Assembly: GCA_036501845.1 (NCBI GenBank)
Contig: DASXZO010000019.1
Coordinates: 1 to 64,000, forward strand
DNA: 64,000 nt
From: JBBREP01 sp036501845
Lineage (GTDB): Bacteria; Actinomycetota; Acidimicrobiia; IMCC26256; PALSA-610
Reading direction: 5' to 3'
The notes below the pieces were generated by a model. It saw only the letters and a program-made list of their open reading frames with translations, was not told the origin of the DNA and did no database searches. Below, piece after piece: positions 8,883 to 18,475 of the stretch; position 1 is the first letter of the stretch; each line of letters begins with the position of its first letter. The translations under genes were made by a program, and so were the position numbers.

Positions 8883-11192
8883 ATGCTCCGCCGCCCGCTC
8901 TCGGCCGCCTTGACCATCGCCCTCGCCTCGATCGCGACCATCGCCGCCGTCGCCCCCAGTACCGCCCACGCCGGTGGGCCGACCGTCCACGCCGGGCTGA
9001 CCAGCGACGACGCGGCCCCGAGCTGCTGGGCCATCAAGCAGAGCTTCCCGTCGAGCCCGAGCGGGCTCTACTGGCTCGAGACGGCCGCGCTCGTGCAGCC
9101 GCAGCAGTTCTACTGCGACATGACCACAGACGGTGGCGGGTGGGTCCTCGTCGGTCGTGGCCGCAACGGTTGGAAGTGGAAGGAGACCGGCCAGAACAGC
9201 GCCGCGAACCTCCGCGCCACGATCACCGGTGAAGGCGCCTTCGCGCCCGCCACGCTGCCCGACAAGGTGGTGAACGGCCTCCTCGCCGGGACCCGTCCCG
9301 ACCAGCTCCAGGACGGCATCCGCATCATCCGCGCCACCAACTCCAACGGCACCAGCTCGCAGGAGATGCGCTGGAACCTCACGAACACGGCCACCTGGAC
9401 GTGGGAATTCGCAGGCGGCGAGATGCTCTCGTCGTACTCGTTCGGTTCGGGCACATTGTCGGCGAACGGCGCCACGACGCAGAACACCGGCACTGACAAC
9501 GCCTTCAACCGCTCGATCCTCGACAGCGGCCACAAGCAGACGATGGGCTTCGCCTTCGGGAGCCAGATCGGCGGCAACAGCAGCCCCACCTCGTACCTCG
9601 CCCCGGCCACGAGCAACAACAGCGGTGCGGTGCCCTTCGCACAGGTGTGGATCCGGCCCGAGATCGACGACACGATGGCCGGCTTCACGGCCGTGGCCGA
9701 CGCCGGCACCGCGGCACAGACGCTCTCGTGGCTCCCGGTGAGCCAGCCCCAGACGTTCCAATGGGGCGTGGTGGGCGTGCAGAAGGTCGCCGACCCCGAC
9801 CCCGACAACGACGCTCCGGCGCAGGCCCTCGCACAGGTGGGCAACACCATGTTCGTGGGCGGCAAGTTCGCGGCCGTGCAGAACGGCGCCGGTGGCCCGC
9901 AGTACAACCAGCCGTGGCTGGCCGCCTTCGACGTCTCGACCGGTGCGTGGATCTCGACGTTCCGCCCGACGCTCGACGGCACCGTGTTCACGATGGCCGC
10001 CGCGCCGAACGGTGACCTGATCGTCGGCGGCAACTTCACCAACGTGAACGGCGCACCGAACACTTCTGGGCTCGCCGAGCTCGACCCGACGACGGGTCAA
10101 GTGGTGCCCGGCTTCACCGCCTTCGTCACGAACCCTCGCTTCAACGCACCACGACCGTTCGTGCGGAACGTTGCGATCTACCAGAACTGGCTCTACGTGG
10201 TGGGCGGCTTCAACCGGATCACGGGCGGCCCCACGCTGAAGACGGTCACGCCGATGGGCGTGGGCCGGGTGTCGCTCACCGACGGCACACCCGACAACAA
10301 GTGGAAGGTGCCGGTCGACCTCACGCCGATCAGCGTGTCACCGTCGTCGGACGGCACGCGGGTGTACCTCGCGGGCTTCTTCCACAACGTCGACAACACA
10401 CCGGGCATCGACTCGGCTGCGGTGGTCGACACGGTCACCGGCGCACTGATCCCGGGCATGAACCGGCCGCAGTTCGACCAGGGCAGCTCGCACAACTGGT
10501 ACCAGTACTCGATCTTCGAGTACGCCGGGAACATCTACCTGGGCGGCTCGCAGCACGACATCCAGGAGTACACACACGACAACTTCTCGTACGTGACCGG
10601 ACACGTCGGCCAGTGGGGCGGCGACTACCAGGCGATGACGGCCTACGACGGCGTCATCTTCGGCGGCTGCCACTGCTACTTCTACGACTACGCCAACACC
10701 GACACCTGGCCGACCCCCACCAACTACACGCAGGTGACCACCTCGAACTGGCTCAACGCCTTCGACGCCAACGGCCTCACCAAGGAAACCGACTTCGAGC
10801 CGCAGTGGGCCATGGCCAACAGCGGTGAGGGCGTGTGGGGGCTCACGGTCGACAGCGACGGATGCCTCTGGGCCGCCGGCGACATGGACCGCGGCGCATT
10901 GCACGGCAACGTGTACGACTGGCTCGGCGGGTTCGCACGCTTCTGCTCACGTGACACCACCGCACCCACCACGCCGACGAACCTCAAGGTGTCGGGCAGC
11001 AACATCGTGTGGACGCCATCGACCGACAACTCCGGTGCCGCGCCCACCTACGAGGTGATCCGCAACGACCGGGTGGTCGAGGTCACCGGCAAGCGCCAGA
11101 TCCCGTCGCTCGGCCCAGGCCGCTACTTCGTGCGGGCCATCGACGCCACCGGCAACCGCTCGGCCTCCACGACGGTCCTCACCGTCAGCTGA
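8883..11192 (+). CDS. Secreted fibrinogen-like domain, beta-propeller and FN3 protein
   Basis: A 769-residue secreted protein. The signal peptide ends near STAHAGG. A fibrinogen C-terminal-like domain follows (SCWAIKQSFPSS, FYCDMTTDGGGWVLVG), then a WD/delta-60-type propeller with repeats such as MFVGGKFAAVQNG and LIVGGNFTNVNG, then a C-terminal fibronectin III module (APTTPTNLKVSGSN onward). This suggests binding to carbohydrate or surface polymers rather than catalysis. The ATG at 8883 is preceded by GAAGGGA at good spacing, so it is preferred over in-frame codons upstream. It is divergent from the large peptidase with 236 bases between the starts, and both products are exported. Confidence 0.82.
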   Translation: MLRRPLSAALTIALASIATIAAVAPSTAHAGGPTVHAGLTSDDAAPSCWAIKQSFPSSPSGLYWLETAALVQPQQFYCDMTTDGGGWVLVGRGRNGWKWKETGQNSAANLRATITGEGAFAPATLPDKVVNGLLAGTRPDQLQDGIRIIRATNSNGTSSQEMRWNLTNTATWTWEFAGGEMLSSYSFGSGTLSANGATTQNTGTDNAFNRSILDSGHKQTMGFAFGSQIGGNSSPTSYLAPATSNNSGAVPFAQVWIRPEIDDTMAGFTAVADAGTAAQTLSWLPVSQPQTFQWGVVGVQKVADPDPDNDAPAQALAQVGNTMFVGGKFAAVQNGAGGPQYNQPWLAAFDVSTGAWISTFRPTLDGTVFTMAAAPNGDLIVGGNFTNVNGAPNTSGLAELDPTTGQVVPGFTAFVTNPRFNAPRPFVRNVAIYQNWLYVVGGFNRITGGPTLKTVTPMGVGRVSLTDGTPDNKWKVPVDLTPISVSPSSDGTRVYLAGFFHNVDNTPGIDSAAVVDTVTGALIPGMNRPQFDQGSSHNWYQYSIFEYAGNIYLGGSQHDIQEYTHDNFSYVTGHVGQWGGDYQAMTAYDGVIFGGCHCYFYDYANTDTWPTPTNYTQVTTSNWLNAFDANGLTKETDFEPQWAMANSGEGVWGLTVDSDGCLWAAGDMDRGALHGNVYDWLGGFARFCSRDTTAPTTPTNLKVSGSNIVWTPSTDNSGAAPTYEVIRNDRVVEVTGKRQIPSLGPGRYFVRAIDATGNRSASTTVLTVS

Positions 11193-11205
11193 TCTCGCGG
11201 GTAGG

Positions 11206-11246
11206 TGATCGGGCTCCGGTCAGGCAGCGACCGGGGCCCCGATCAC
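11206..11246. terminator. Hairpin between convergent genes
   Basis: TGATCGGG(CT)CCGGT can pair with ACCGG(GGCC)CCGATCA across a 9-base loop, with one imperfect step. It follows the propeller gene stop (11192) and overlaps the last codons of the convergent membrane-protein gene. A bidirectional terminator is likely. Confidence 0.45.
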
Positions 11247-11891
11247 ACCGCGATAGATCCACGCGACGGCCATCGTTGCGAGCGGGATCGTGACGAGCGC
11301 ACCGACGCCGCAAGCGATGAAGCCCGCGAAGCCCACGAGCTCGCACAGGATCACTGCGATGAGCAGCGACCCGTTCGACTTCGTGGCATTGAAGCTCGCC
11401 GAGATCGACTCGCCGATGCTCTTACGACCGTCGATGAAGAAGAACGGTGCGAGGCCGAACAAGCCGGCAGTGAGCAGCACGCCGATGCCGCAGAGGATCA
11501 GGCCCACACCGACGCAGATGCCGTAGACGATCGAGAAGCCAACCCACGGACCCCATCGGTCGTTCTGGAATGCAGTGCCGATGGTGGGGGTCTCGCCCCG
11601 GGTGACCATGAGCGCGGCATTGAACATGCCGAACTGCGCCACGAGGCTCACGATCCAGCCGGCAAGCGACAGCAGCAGCGAGAGGGCGATCGAGCCCGAC
11701 ACCTGCCCGATGATGCTGAGCACGATCTGGGCCACGAACGCGACCACGATGATCCCGATGAACACGCCCGCCGTCTGCTGGAACTTGTTCCAGCCGTAGG
11801 AAAGCGCGGGTCCGGCCGAGGGACCGCCGGCCGGTGTGGGTACGGTGCCGTCACGCGGCGGCATGGTCGGGGGAACCGGCGGTACCGACAC
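11220..11891 (-). CDS. Multi-pass membrane protein of unknown function
   Basis: A 223-residue protein with a Pro-rich cytoplasmic head (about 1-30) followed by roughly five hydrophobic segments (for example AGVFIGIIVVAFVAQIVL, IALSLLLSLAGWIVSLV and GVGLILCGIGVLLTAGLFG). The layout, an SYGWNKFQQ lead-in and a glycine-rich C-terminal half, resembles DUF975/GlpP-like integral membrane proteins of actinobacteria, but I do not recognise a named family. GTG start with GGAGG about eight bases upstream. It lies alone between a convergent secreted protein and the LAL regulator. Function unknown. Confidence 0.75.
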   Translation of the reverse strand: MSVPPVPPTMPPRDGTVPTPAGGPSAGPALSYGWNKFQQTAGVFIGIIVVAFVAQIVLSIIGQVSGSIALSLLLSLAGWIVSLVAQFGMFNAALMVTRGETPTIGTAFQNDRWGPWVGFSIVYGICVGVGLILCGIGVLLTAGLFGLAPFFFIDGRKSIGESISASFNATKSNGSLLIAVILCELVGFAGFIACGVGALVTIPLATMAVAWIYRGVIGAPVAA

Positions 11892-12010
11892 TCGCGGACC
11901 TCCTCGTCGCGGGTTGTCCAGTGGCTGAGAAAGCTAACGGCACGCGGCGCGCGGTGCACGCCTTTCCCAACGGATTTCCACGCGAACTTCCAGGGGATCC
12001 CCCAACCGGC

Positions 12011-14650
12011 TCACGCGTCGAAGAGCATCCCGAGGTCGCTGCGACTGGCGACGCCGAGCTTCGCGAACGCGCGCGCCAGGTGGCCCTCGACCGTGCGCGT
12101 CGCGATGTGCAGCTCACCCGCGACTGCCTTGTTCGTGAGGCCACGCGCCGCGAGCCGCACCACTTCTCGCTCACGTTGGGTGAGCCCCACCACGCTCGGC
12201 GGCGCACCGAGCGCTGGCGTGCGTGCGCGTTCGCAGCGAGCCAACAGCTCGCTCGAGAAGCGGCTTGCTTCTTGCTGTTTCGCCGCTAACCCGCGCTCGC
12301 GGTATGCGCCGGCGGCACGGTGCGCGGCCTCGGCCGCTTCCAGGTCGAAGCCGAGGTCGTGAAGCTGGCGCGCGCCCGCGAGTTGCCGCTCGCCATCGCG
12401 TGACGCAACGCCGCGCACGACGTCGGCGCGCGCGGCCGTGAGCGATCCGTCGACCCGCTCGTGCAGCGCGTCGAGTGGCAGGAGCGCGCTGCGGTCGCCG
12501 AGACGCACCGCGTCGTACAACAACGACGCCGCCGAACCCAGCTCGCCGCGCGCTTCGCTCGTGCCGGCGTATTGCAGCATGCGCTCCACACCGAGTTGCA
12601 AGCGTCCGGCACACGCGTCGATCCACGCGAGCGCGCGCTGGCGGTCGATCTCGTAGCGCTGACGATGCGGATCGACGAGCGCTTCCGATGCGGTCGCGCA
12701 GCGCCGGGCGTCGAGATCGCGCCCGACGAGCGCATACGCCTCGCCGAGCAGCGCGAGCGCCCACGCGCTACCGCCGAGGTGCGTCACCACGCCGAGGCCC
12801 GCGGTGGCCTGCGTGAGCTCGGCGATCGCGGTGCCGGGCCGGCCGAGCGCCAGCGCGATCCGTCCCCGCGCCACTGCGAGGTAGCCCTCGACGTACGACG
12901 TACTGCCGTGGCTCTGCGCCATCGCCTCGAGCAACCGGACCAGCTCCATCGCGCGGTGGGGCTGCCCGTCGAACAGCAAGCCGAACAGGTGCGTCGAGAA
13001 GATCGCCGGCGTGGTCGCAGTCGGTACGTTCCCCGACAGCGAGAGCAACGCGGTCTCGGCTCGTTCCGCGAGCGCGATCTGTTCGCTCGTGCGCCCCGCA
13101 AAGATGAGCGACGGGGCGACCGCCGCGACGGCCAGCACGAATCCGGTGTCGTTGGGGGCCGAGTCGACGAGCGCACTGCCCTCTGCGAGGGCGGCTCGAG
13201 TGTCGCCGGCCGACGACATTGCCTGTACGCGCACGGTTGCGATCGCGTGACGGCCGTCCGGGCTCGACGCGCGCTGCATCGACCGATCGATGGCCTCGAT
13301 GGTTGCCGGAAGCCCGCGCGGCGTCAGCGCATAGGACTGCGCCTTGGCAATGCGGTACTGCAGCGCGTCATCGGTGGTCTCGTCCACGATGCCGGCGAGG
13401 AGCAGAGCCGCTTCGGCGAATCGGTCGTCGACCACGAACGATTCCGCTGCGAGGAGTTGCGCCTCCACGTTCGACTCGCCGTGCTGCGCGGCCCGGGCCA
13501 CCAAGCGCGCCCGTTGGGCATCCTGTGCCGTGCGCGCAGTGGCGGCCGCTTCGCTGAACGTGCGCGCGTCGACGGCGAGGCCGGCTTGCATCGACCAGTA
13601 CGCGACACGAACCCGCTCGCGATGCGACCGGGTGTCGCCCAGCAACGCGACGAGCCGTTCGTAGGTCCGACGCAGCTCGAGCTCACCTGCCGCGGCGCGT
13701 ATCAGCTCGCCGTAGATCGGGTGGGCGAGCCGAACCTCCGACACCCCGTCGAGGTCGGCGCTGCGGATCATGCCGCGCGCTTCGAGGGACGCGAGGTCGG
13801 CGGCCGCAACCACCCGCTCGAGCGACGTCACCGGGAGCGGTTCACCCACAGCCACCAGCCCGAGCACGTCACGCTCGGCGGCGGTGAGACTCGCGAGCCG
13901 CGCCGACACGATGTCGGCGAGGCGGCCGCCCGGCTGCACGAGGTTTCCCTCGAACTGCCACGCGTCACCCACACGCCGCAGCGAGCCGGTTCGCAGACCA
14001 TCGTCGACGAGCTCGCGCAGATACAGCGGGTTTCCGGCGCTCGCGCTCCAGAGTCGCTGTGCCGTTCTCGGCTCGAGCGGGCCGACCACTACATCGAGGA
14101 GCGCGAGCATCTCGGAGAACGACAAGGGCTGAAGTTCCACGCGTTCGATCACGCGGTCCTTCCACAACGCCACGATCGCCTCGGGACACTCAGCGCCGGG
14201 CCGCAGCGTCAAGAGCAGGCGCGCGTCACCGTTCGTGCAGAGCTGATGAAGCATCGTGGCAGTCGTGTCGTCGAGCCAGTGCGCATCGTCGACCACCACG
14301 AGGTTCGGCGCCGAACGCCGGCCGCGCCCTGCGTCGATACGCGCGACGAGCCGCGCGTACGCAGCCGGCGCGCTCAGCGGGCCGGCCGTATCGTCGACGG
14401 ATCCGAGGTGCTGCGCCACGGCTCCGAGCGGGATGCCCGCCGCGGTTGCGGTTGCACGCACCCACACCACTGGCTCGTCGAGCGACCCGACGACGTCGCC
14501 GGCGAGGCGCGTCTTGCCGACCCCCGGCGCGCCCGCAACCACCACACCGGGCCCGCCGAGTCGCTCGCCGACGTATTCGAGCTCCCGCTCGCGCCCGATC
14601 AACGGCCACGCCGCGGAGGCGCCCCCGTCCTTCCACTCGCCGTCGCCCAC
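12011..14650 (-). CDS. LAL-type LuxR transcriptional regulator with AAA ATPase domain
   Basis: An 879-residue large ATP-binding LuxR (MalT-like) regulator. The N-terminal ATPase has Walker A GAPGVGKT (about residues 41-48) and a Walker B-like LVVVDDAHW near 138. A long helical TPR-like sensor region fills the middle, and the C-terminus is a LuxR HTH (LTQREREVVRLAARGLTNK, RTVEGHLARAF). Such proteins bind ATP and an inducer and activate nearby promoters. The start is GTG at 14650. Neighbours are unrelated small genes, so the target is not obvious; the secreted hydrolases and peptidases around it are candidates. Confidence 0.92.
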   Translation of the reverse strand: MGDGEWKDGGASAAWPLIGRERELEYVGERLGGPGVVVAGAPGVGKTRLAGDVVGSLDEPVVWVRATATAAGIPLGAVAQHLGSVDDTAGPLSAPAAYARLVARIDAGRGRRSAPNLVVVDDAHWLDDTTATMLHQLCTNGDARLLLTLRPGAECPEAIVALWKDRVIERVELQPLSFSEMLALLDVVVGPLEPRTAQRLWSASAGNPLYLRELVDDGLRTGSLRRVGDAWQFEGNLVQPGGRLADIVSARLASLTAAERDVLGLVAVGEPLPVTSLERVVAAADLASLEARGMIRSADLDGVSEVRLAHPIYGELIRAAAGELELRRTYERLVALLGDTRSHRERVRVAYWSMQAGLAVDARTFSEAAATARTAQDAQRARLVARAAQHGESNVEAQLLAAESFVVDDRFAEAALLLAGIVDETTDDALQYRIAKAQSYALTPRGLPATIEAIDRSMQRASSPDGRHAIATVRVQAMSSAGDTRAALAEGSALVDSAPNDTGFVLAVAAVAPSLIFAGRTSEQIALAERAETALLSLSGNVPTATTPAIFSTHLFGLLFDGQPHRAMELVRLLEAMAQSHGSTSYVEGYLAVARGRIALALGRPGTAIAELTQATAGLGVVTHLGGSAWALALLGEAYALVGRDLDARRCATASEALVDPHRQRYEIDRQRALAWIDACAGRLQLGVERMLQYAGTSEARGELGSAASLLYDAVRLGDRSALLPLDALHERVDGSLTAARADVVRGVASRDGERQLAGARQLHDLGFDLEAAEAAHRAAGAYRERGLAAKQQEASRFSSELLARCERARTPALGAPPSVVGLTQREREVVRLAARGLTNKAVAGELHIATRTVEGHLARAFAKLGVASRSDLGMLFDA

Positions 14651-14795
14651 GCCGCGACGTTACGAGGAGTGATGCGCCGCGCGTCGAGTCCGATCGCCGA
14701 GATGCAACACCGGTTTTGCTCCAAAGTGCGCCACACCCGCAAACGCGTAGTCGCTACGCGGGTGCGCGAGCCCCGGCCTCCCTACCGTCGGGGGC

Positions 14796-15005
14796 GTGTA
14801 CACGAAGCATGTGACCGACTGTCTCGACCGCACGCACCGTCTCGCGCTCGAGCTCGCCCAGATCGGCGCCGACGAAGAGCTCATCGCCGAGTGCCTCGGC
14901 GTCGAGCCCGAGGCCGTGCCCGCGCTCGTGGAGATCGCCAACCGCAAGGCTGCCGACATCGCCGCGCAGGGCTCGCCGAGCCGGCCCTTCGCTCACGCCG
15001 ACTGA
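14796..15005 (+). CDS. Small acidic helical protein, hypothetical
   Basis: A 69-residue protein rich in Glu, Ala and Leu (LALELAQIGADEELIAECL, then PEAVPALVEIAN), predicted helical and cytoplasmic, with no known motif. The GTG at 14796 follows TACCGT by seven bases, a typical actinobacterial -10 to leaderless-start spacing, and there is no Shine-Dalgarno. Codon use resembles the neighbours. It is divergent from the LAL regulator. The call as a real gene rests on composition and start context only. Confidence 0.6.
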   Translation: MYTKHVTDCLDRTHRLALELAQIGADEELIAECLGVEPEAVPALVEIANRKAADIAAQGSPSRPFAHAD

Positions 15006-15128
15006 CCCGGTGAGGTCGCGCTCAACGCACAGTTGTCCGTGCGCACTAGTCCGCGGCTGACCATACGACGCGCTTCACACGCTCGGCGCCGGCCTCGCGC
15101 GCAGATGTGACGCCTCACGTGATGTACA

Positions 15129-15755
15129 TCAGTCGGTGGCGACCTCGAGGAGCGCCGCGGTGACGCGCTCGGGTTCGGTGATCATCAGGTCGTGGCCGGT
15201 GTCGATCTCCCACACGCGGTGCTCGTTCGTGAGCTGCAGCTTCTGCGCGAAGCACTTCCACGGATGTCCGGTGAGGCGCGCGTCGGCCCACGCCGCGTCG
15301 GCCGGATCACTGATGCCGTAGAACGCCGCCGCGCCCGGCGCGGGAAGCAGCACCAATTCGACGCCGTCGACCACCGCGCCCATCGGGCGCGTCATCTCGA
15401 TCACGGGTCCCGCGACATCGACGAGTGATTCACCGTTGCGTGGGTTCGCGGCGTCGAGGTACACGAGTTTGCCCACGCGAGCCGCGGCCCGGTCGCCAAC
15501 GCCGGTGATCACCATCCCGCCGTAGCTGTGGCCCACCACGATCGCATCGTGGAGATCCCAGTAGCGGAGGAGCTGCACGACGTCGTCGATGTGGAAGTCG
15601 AGGTCGACGTCGGCCGACAGCGACCGTGCCCGCTCGGCCAGGCCCGTCAACGAAGGCGCGAACACCTCATGGCCCGCCGCCTCGAGCCGCCGCTTCACCG
15701 CTCGGTAGCACCAGCCCCCGTGCCCACCCCCGTGTACCAACACGAACGTCGCCAT
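15129..15755 (-). CDS. Alpha/beta-fold hydrolase (esterase-like)
   Basis: A 208-residue alpha/beta hydrolase. The oxyanion region is FVLVHGGGHGGW near the N-terminus, the nucleophile elbow is VVGHSYGGMV (Ser near residue 76), and IDTGHDLMIT supplies the C-terminal His. The size and the HGGGHGGWCY opening match the plant hydroxynitrile-lyase/methylesterase-like group common in soil bacteria. The substrate is unknown. ATG start with GGAGGAGG upstream. Transcribed alone. Confidence 0.88.
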   Translation of the reverse strand: MATFVLVHGGGHGGWCYRAVKRRLEAAGHEVFAPSLTGLAERARSLSADVDLDFHIDDVVQLLRYWDLHDAIVVGHSYGGMVITGVGDRAAARVGKLVYLDAANPRNGESLVDVAGPVIEMTRPMGAVVDGVELVLLPAPGAAAFYGISDPADAAWADARLTGHPWKCFAQKLQLTNEHRVWEIDTGHDLMITEPERVTAALLEVATD

Positions 15756-15967
15756 CGGATCCGCCTCCTCCTGTCGCCTCGCCGCCGGTCGAGTGCCGTC
15801 GCTCGTCGACGCATGTTCACCCGCCGTGGGCGTTGAGTGTCGCAGAACGACGCGGTTGGGTCAGGTGAGTCGTTGGTGAGGCGACAGGCCGACCTCAGAC
15901 CTGCCGAGACACGCTTTGTCCGCTCGGAGACTCCTGTACGTCTCGGTAAGGCCGATCAGAGAGTGCG

Positions 15968-17749
15968 ATGTCGGTCTGCACAGCCCACGCCGATGGTTCG
16001 CGGCCGCGCCTGCCGCGTGTGGGTACCCGCGCGGCGACGGCCGCACTTGCAACGCTTCTGCTCGTGGGCGGGAGCGCCAACGCCGCACTGGCGATCGCGC
16101 CGCAATCGGCGACGCCGGCCTGCGCGCCGTGCACGTACCACGTGACACCGACCGGCAGCGGCACGCAGAGCCTCGCCTACGTGCTGCAGCATCTGGTCCA
16201 GAGCAACGACACCGTCGTGCTCGCGAACGGCGTGTATCGCGTCGGCAATCTGCAGGTGTCGGCGCCCGACGTCACGATCATCGCCGAGCACGTGCCGGCG
16301 CTCGGCGCACAACCGACGGTGTGGCTCGACGGTTCGATCCCCTATCACTGGTGGAATCACCCGAGCTCGCGCGTGTGGGAGCACGCGTACAGCCGGGACT
16401 TCTGCAACACCACCACACCCCAGCTCCCGTGCAGCAAGGTGGCCGCGCCGTACCACTCCGACCAGATTTTCGTGCACGGCCTCGCCATCCCCGAGACGGT
16501 GCACCCAAGCGATCTCAACAGCGTGTTTCCGTTCTTCTACGCCGATCGGGTGCACCACCAACTGTTGACGAACATCGACCCGGGCAACGACACCGAGGTG
16601 ACCGACCTCGAGACGGCGCTCGTGTTCAACCGCAGCGCGGCGCACTCGGCGCTCGAGGGAATCGGTGTTCGTTACTACGCCGGGAACGACCACAATCCCG
16701 CCGACCTCGCGATGCACCAGAACGCCGCAGTGTTCGTGAACGACGCAACTGGTGTTGCATTCCGCAACGACATGTTCTCGTTCAACGCCGTACGGGGTTT
16801 GAAGACCCAGGGCGACGTGCCTGCGGCCCAGACGCCCGTGGCGGGCGCCGACGTGTTCATCGACGGTTCCACGTTCGACCACAACGGTGAGCTCGGCCTC
16901 AACTCGAACGACTCTGACGGCATCGTGGTGCAGCGCTCGCTCTTCTACCGCAACGCCATCAAGGGGTATCCCGGATACGGCGAGGCGAGTGGCGCGAAGT
17001 TGCTGTCCACCTATGGAGCGCACATCGTCGGCGACGTGTTCCGTGCCAACCTGGGCATGGGTCTGTGGTTCGACCGCTCCTCGTACGACGCAACCGTGGC
17101 CCACAATCTGTTCCAGGAGAACACCTGGGACGGTTTCAAGTACGAGGTGTCCGCCCACGCGACGGTCACGGGCAACTTCGCGGTATCGAACGACCGATCC
17201 GGGCTGCTCGTGTACGAATCGTCACAGGTATCGCTGAGCCACAACTATCTGCGCGGCAACCTCATCGGGATCGAGATCCACGAGGAGCGGCGCACGCTCG
17301 CGAACACACCGAGCGCGCACGACTCCGACCACGATCGGCACATGCCGCCCGACATCACGTTCGACGTCAAGGACATCGACATCCACGCCAACGGCTTCTA
17401 CTACGCGCCGTCGAACCCCACGTGGGCCAGGTGCAATCCGTCGTCGACTGTGCAGTTCACCCTCGACGGCTGCGAGTACGACGTCGCGGTGGAGGACGAC
17501 CTCGCGCAGCGCGACGCTTCGGCGCTCGACATCACCACCGCCGACGACAATTTCCACACCGAGGACTGGCCGAGCAACCCGCTCACTGCGCCGGTGCCCG
17601 TGTTCATCGCGATGTGGCAGGCCCGGCCGGCGCACGCGAGCGGCGGCGGCTGCGTGTTCGGCGCGACCAATTCGCGCGAGCTCCGCTGGACCATGCTCAG
17701 CAACTTCCGATGCACCGGCCAGGAGCACGGCGCGGCCACGCCTCCGTAA
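15968..17749 (+). CDS. Secreted right-handed beta-helix protein
   Basis: A 593-residue protein with an N-terminal signal segment (TAALATLLLVGGSANAALA) and a right-handed parallel beta-helix of the pectate-lyase-like type. The helix is seen as repeated short turns such as DVTIIAEH, GIVVQRSLFYRNAIKG, GAHIVGDVFRANLGMGL and ATVAHNLFQENTWDG. Such proteins usually bind or cleave polysaccharide. Conserved lyase residues cannot be assigned by eye. Paired cysteines (CAPCTY near the N-terminus and others near the C-terminus) fit export. It begins after a 212-base gap that holds nothing else I recognise; AGAGAG precedes the ATG. Confidence 0.82.
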   Translation: MSVCTAHADGSRPRLPRVGTRAATAALATLLLVGGSANAALAIAPQSATPACAPCTYHVTPTGSGTQSLAYVLQHLVQSNDTVVLANGVYRVGNLQVSAPDVTIIAEHVPALGAQPTVWLDGSIPYHWWNHPSSRVWEHAYSRDFCNTTTPQLPCSKVAAPYHSDQIFVHGLAIPETVHPSDLNSVFPFFYADRVHHQLLTNIDPGNDTEVTDLETALVFNRSAAHSALEGIGVRYYAGNDHNPADLAMHQNAAVFVNDATGVAFRNDMFSFNAVRGLKTQGDVPAAQTPVAGADVFIDGSTFDHNGELGLNSNDSDGIVVQRSLFYRNAIKGYPGYGEASGAKLLSTYGAHIVGDVFRANLGMGLWFDRSSYDATVAHNLFQENTWDGFKYEVSAHATVTGNFAVSNDRSGLLVYESSQVSLSHNYLRGNLIGIEIHEERRTLANTPSAHDSDHDRHMPPDITFDVKDIDIHANGFYYAPSNPTWARCNPSSTVQFTLDGCEYDVAVEDDLAQRDASALDITTADDNFHTEDWPSNPLTAPVPVFIAMWQARPAHASGGGCVFGATNSRELRWTMLSNFRCTGQEHGAATPP

Positions 17750-17791
17750 TCGCCGCTGGGCGTGGCGAGGAGCGCGTGCCACACTCACGGC

Positions 17792-18406
17792 ATGGGCTTC
17801 TACGAGAATCAGGTGCTGCCGCGGGCGATCGATCTGATGCTCGGCAACAAAGAGATGGGCAAGCTCCGGCGGCGTGCCCTCGAAGGCGCCACCGGTTCGG
17901 TGGTCGAGATCGGTTTCGGGAGCGGCACGAACCTGCCCTACTACCCCGACGGCGTGAAGCAGGTGTACGCGGTCGACCCCGCGCTCGTCGGCCGCAAACT
18001 CGCGGCCAAGCGTGTGGCCGCGTCGCCGATCGCGGTCGACTACGTCGGCCTCGACGGCGCGTCGATCCCGCTCGACGACGCGTCGGTCGACACCGCGGTG
18101 AGCACATGGACGCTGTGCACCGTGCCCGACGTCGATGCCGCGTTGCGCGAACTCCGCCGGGTCGTGCGACCGGGCGGCACGCTCGTGTTCCTCGAGCACG
18201 GCCTCGCCGACGACGCGAAGATCGCGCACCGCCAGCATCGCTGGAACCCGATCCAGAAGCGTTTCGCCGGCGGCTGCAACGTCGACCGTGACCACGAAGC
18301 GTTGATCGCAGCGGCCGGGTTCGACATCGCGCAGCTGTCGAAGTTCTGGATCTCGGGACCGAAGGTGATGAGCTACATGTACGCGGGCGCGGCAATCAAC
18401 CCCTGA
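17792..18406 (+). CDS. Class I SAM-dependent methyltransferase
   Basis: A 204-residue UbiE/Methyltransf_11-type enzyme. Motif I is VVEIGFGSGTNLPYY, the acidic post-I residue is in VYAVDPALVG, motif II/III is DTAVSTWTLCTV, and GGTLVFLEHG follows. The ATG at 17792 begins the conserved FYENQVLPRAIDL N-terminus; an in-frame GTG 30 bases upstream is less likely. It starts 42 bases after the beta-helix gene on the same strand, so co-transcription is possible. The N-terminus resembles a group of small lipid or phosphatidylethanolamine-like methyltransferases, but the substrate is not known. Confidence 0.88.
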   Translation: MGFYENQVLPRAIDLMLGNKEMGKLRRRALEGATGSVVEIGFGSGTNLPYYPDGVKQVYAVDPALVGRKLAAKRVAASPIAVDYVGLDGASIPLDDASVDTAVSTWTLCTVPDVDAALRELRRVVRPGGTLVFLEHGLADDAKIAHRQHRWNPIQKRFAGGCNVDRDHEALIAAAGFDIAQLSKFWISGPKVMSYMYAGAAINP

Positions 18407-18475
18407 GATTCCGGCGCGGGTGGTATCGGTCGCACAGCTTTCGCCGCGACCACGGGGCGTGCCAGCATTGCCGCT

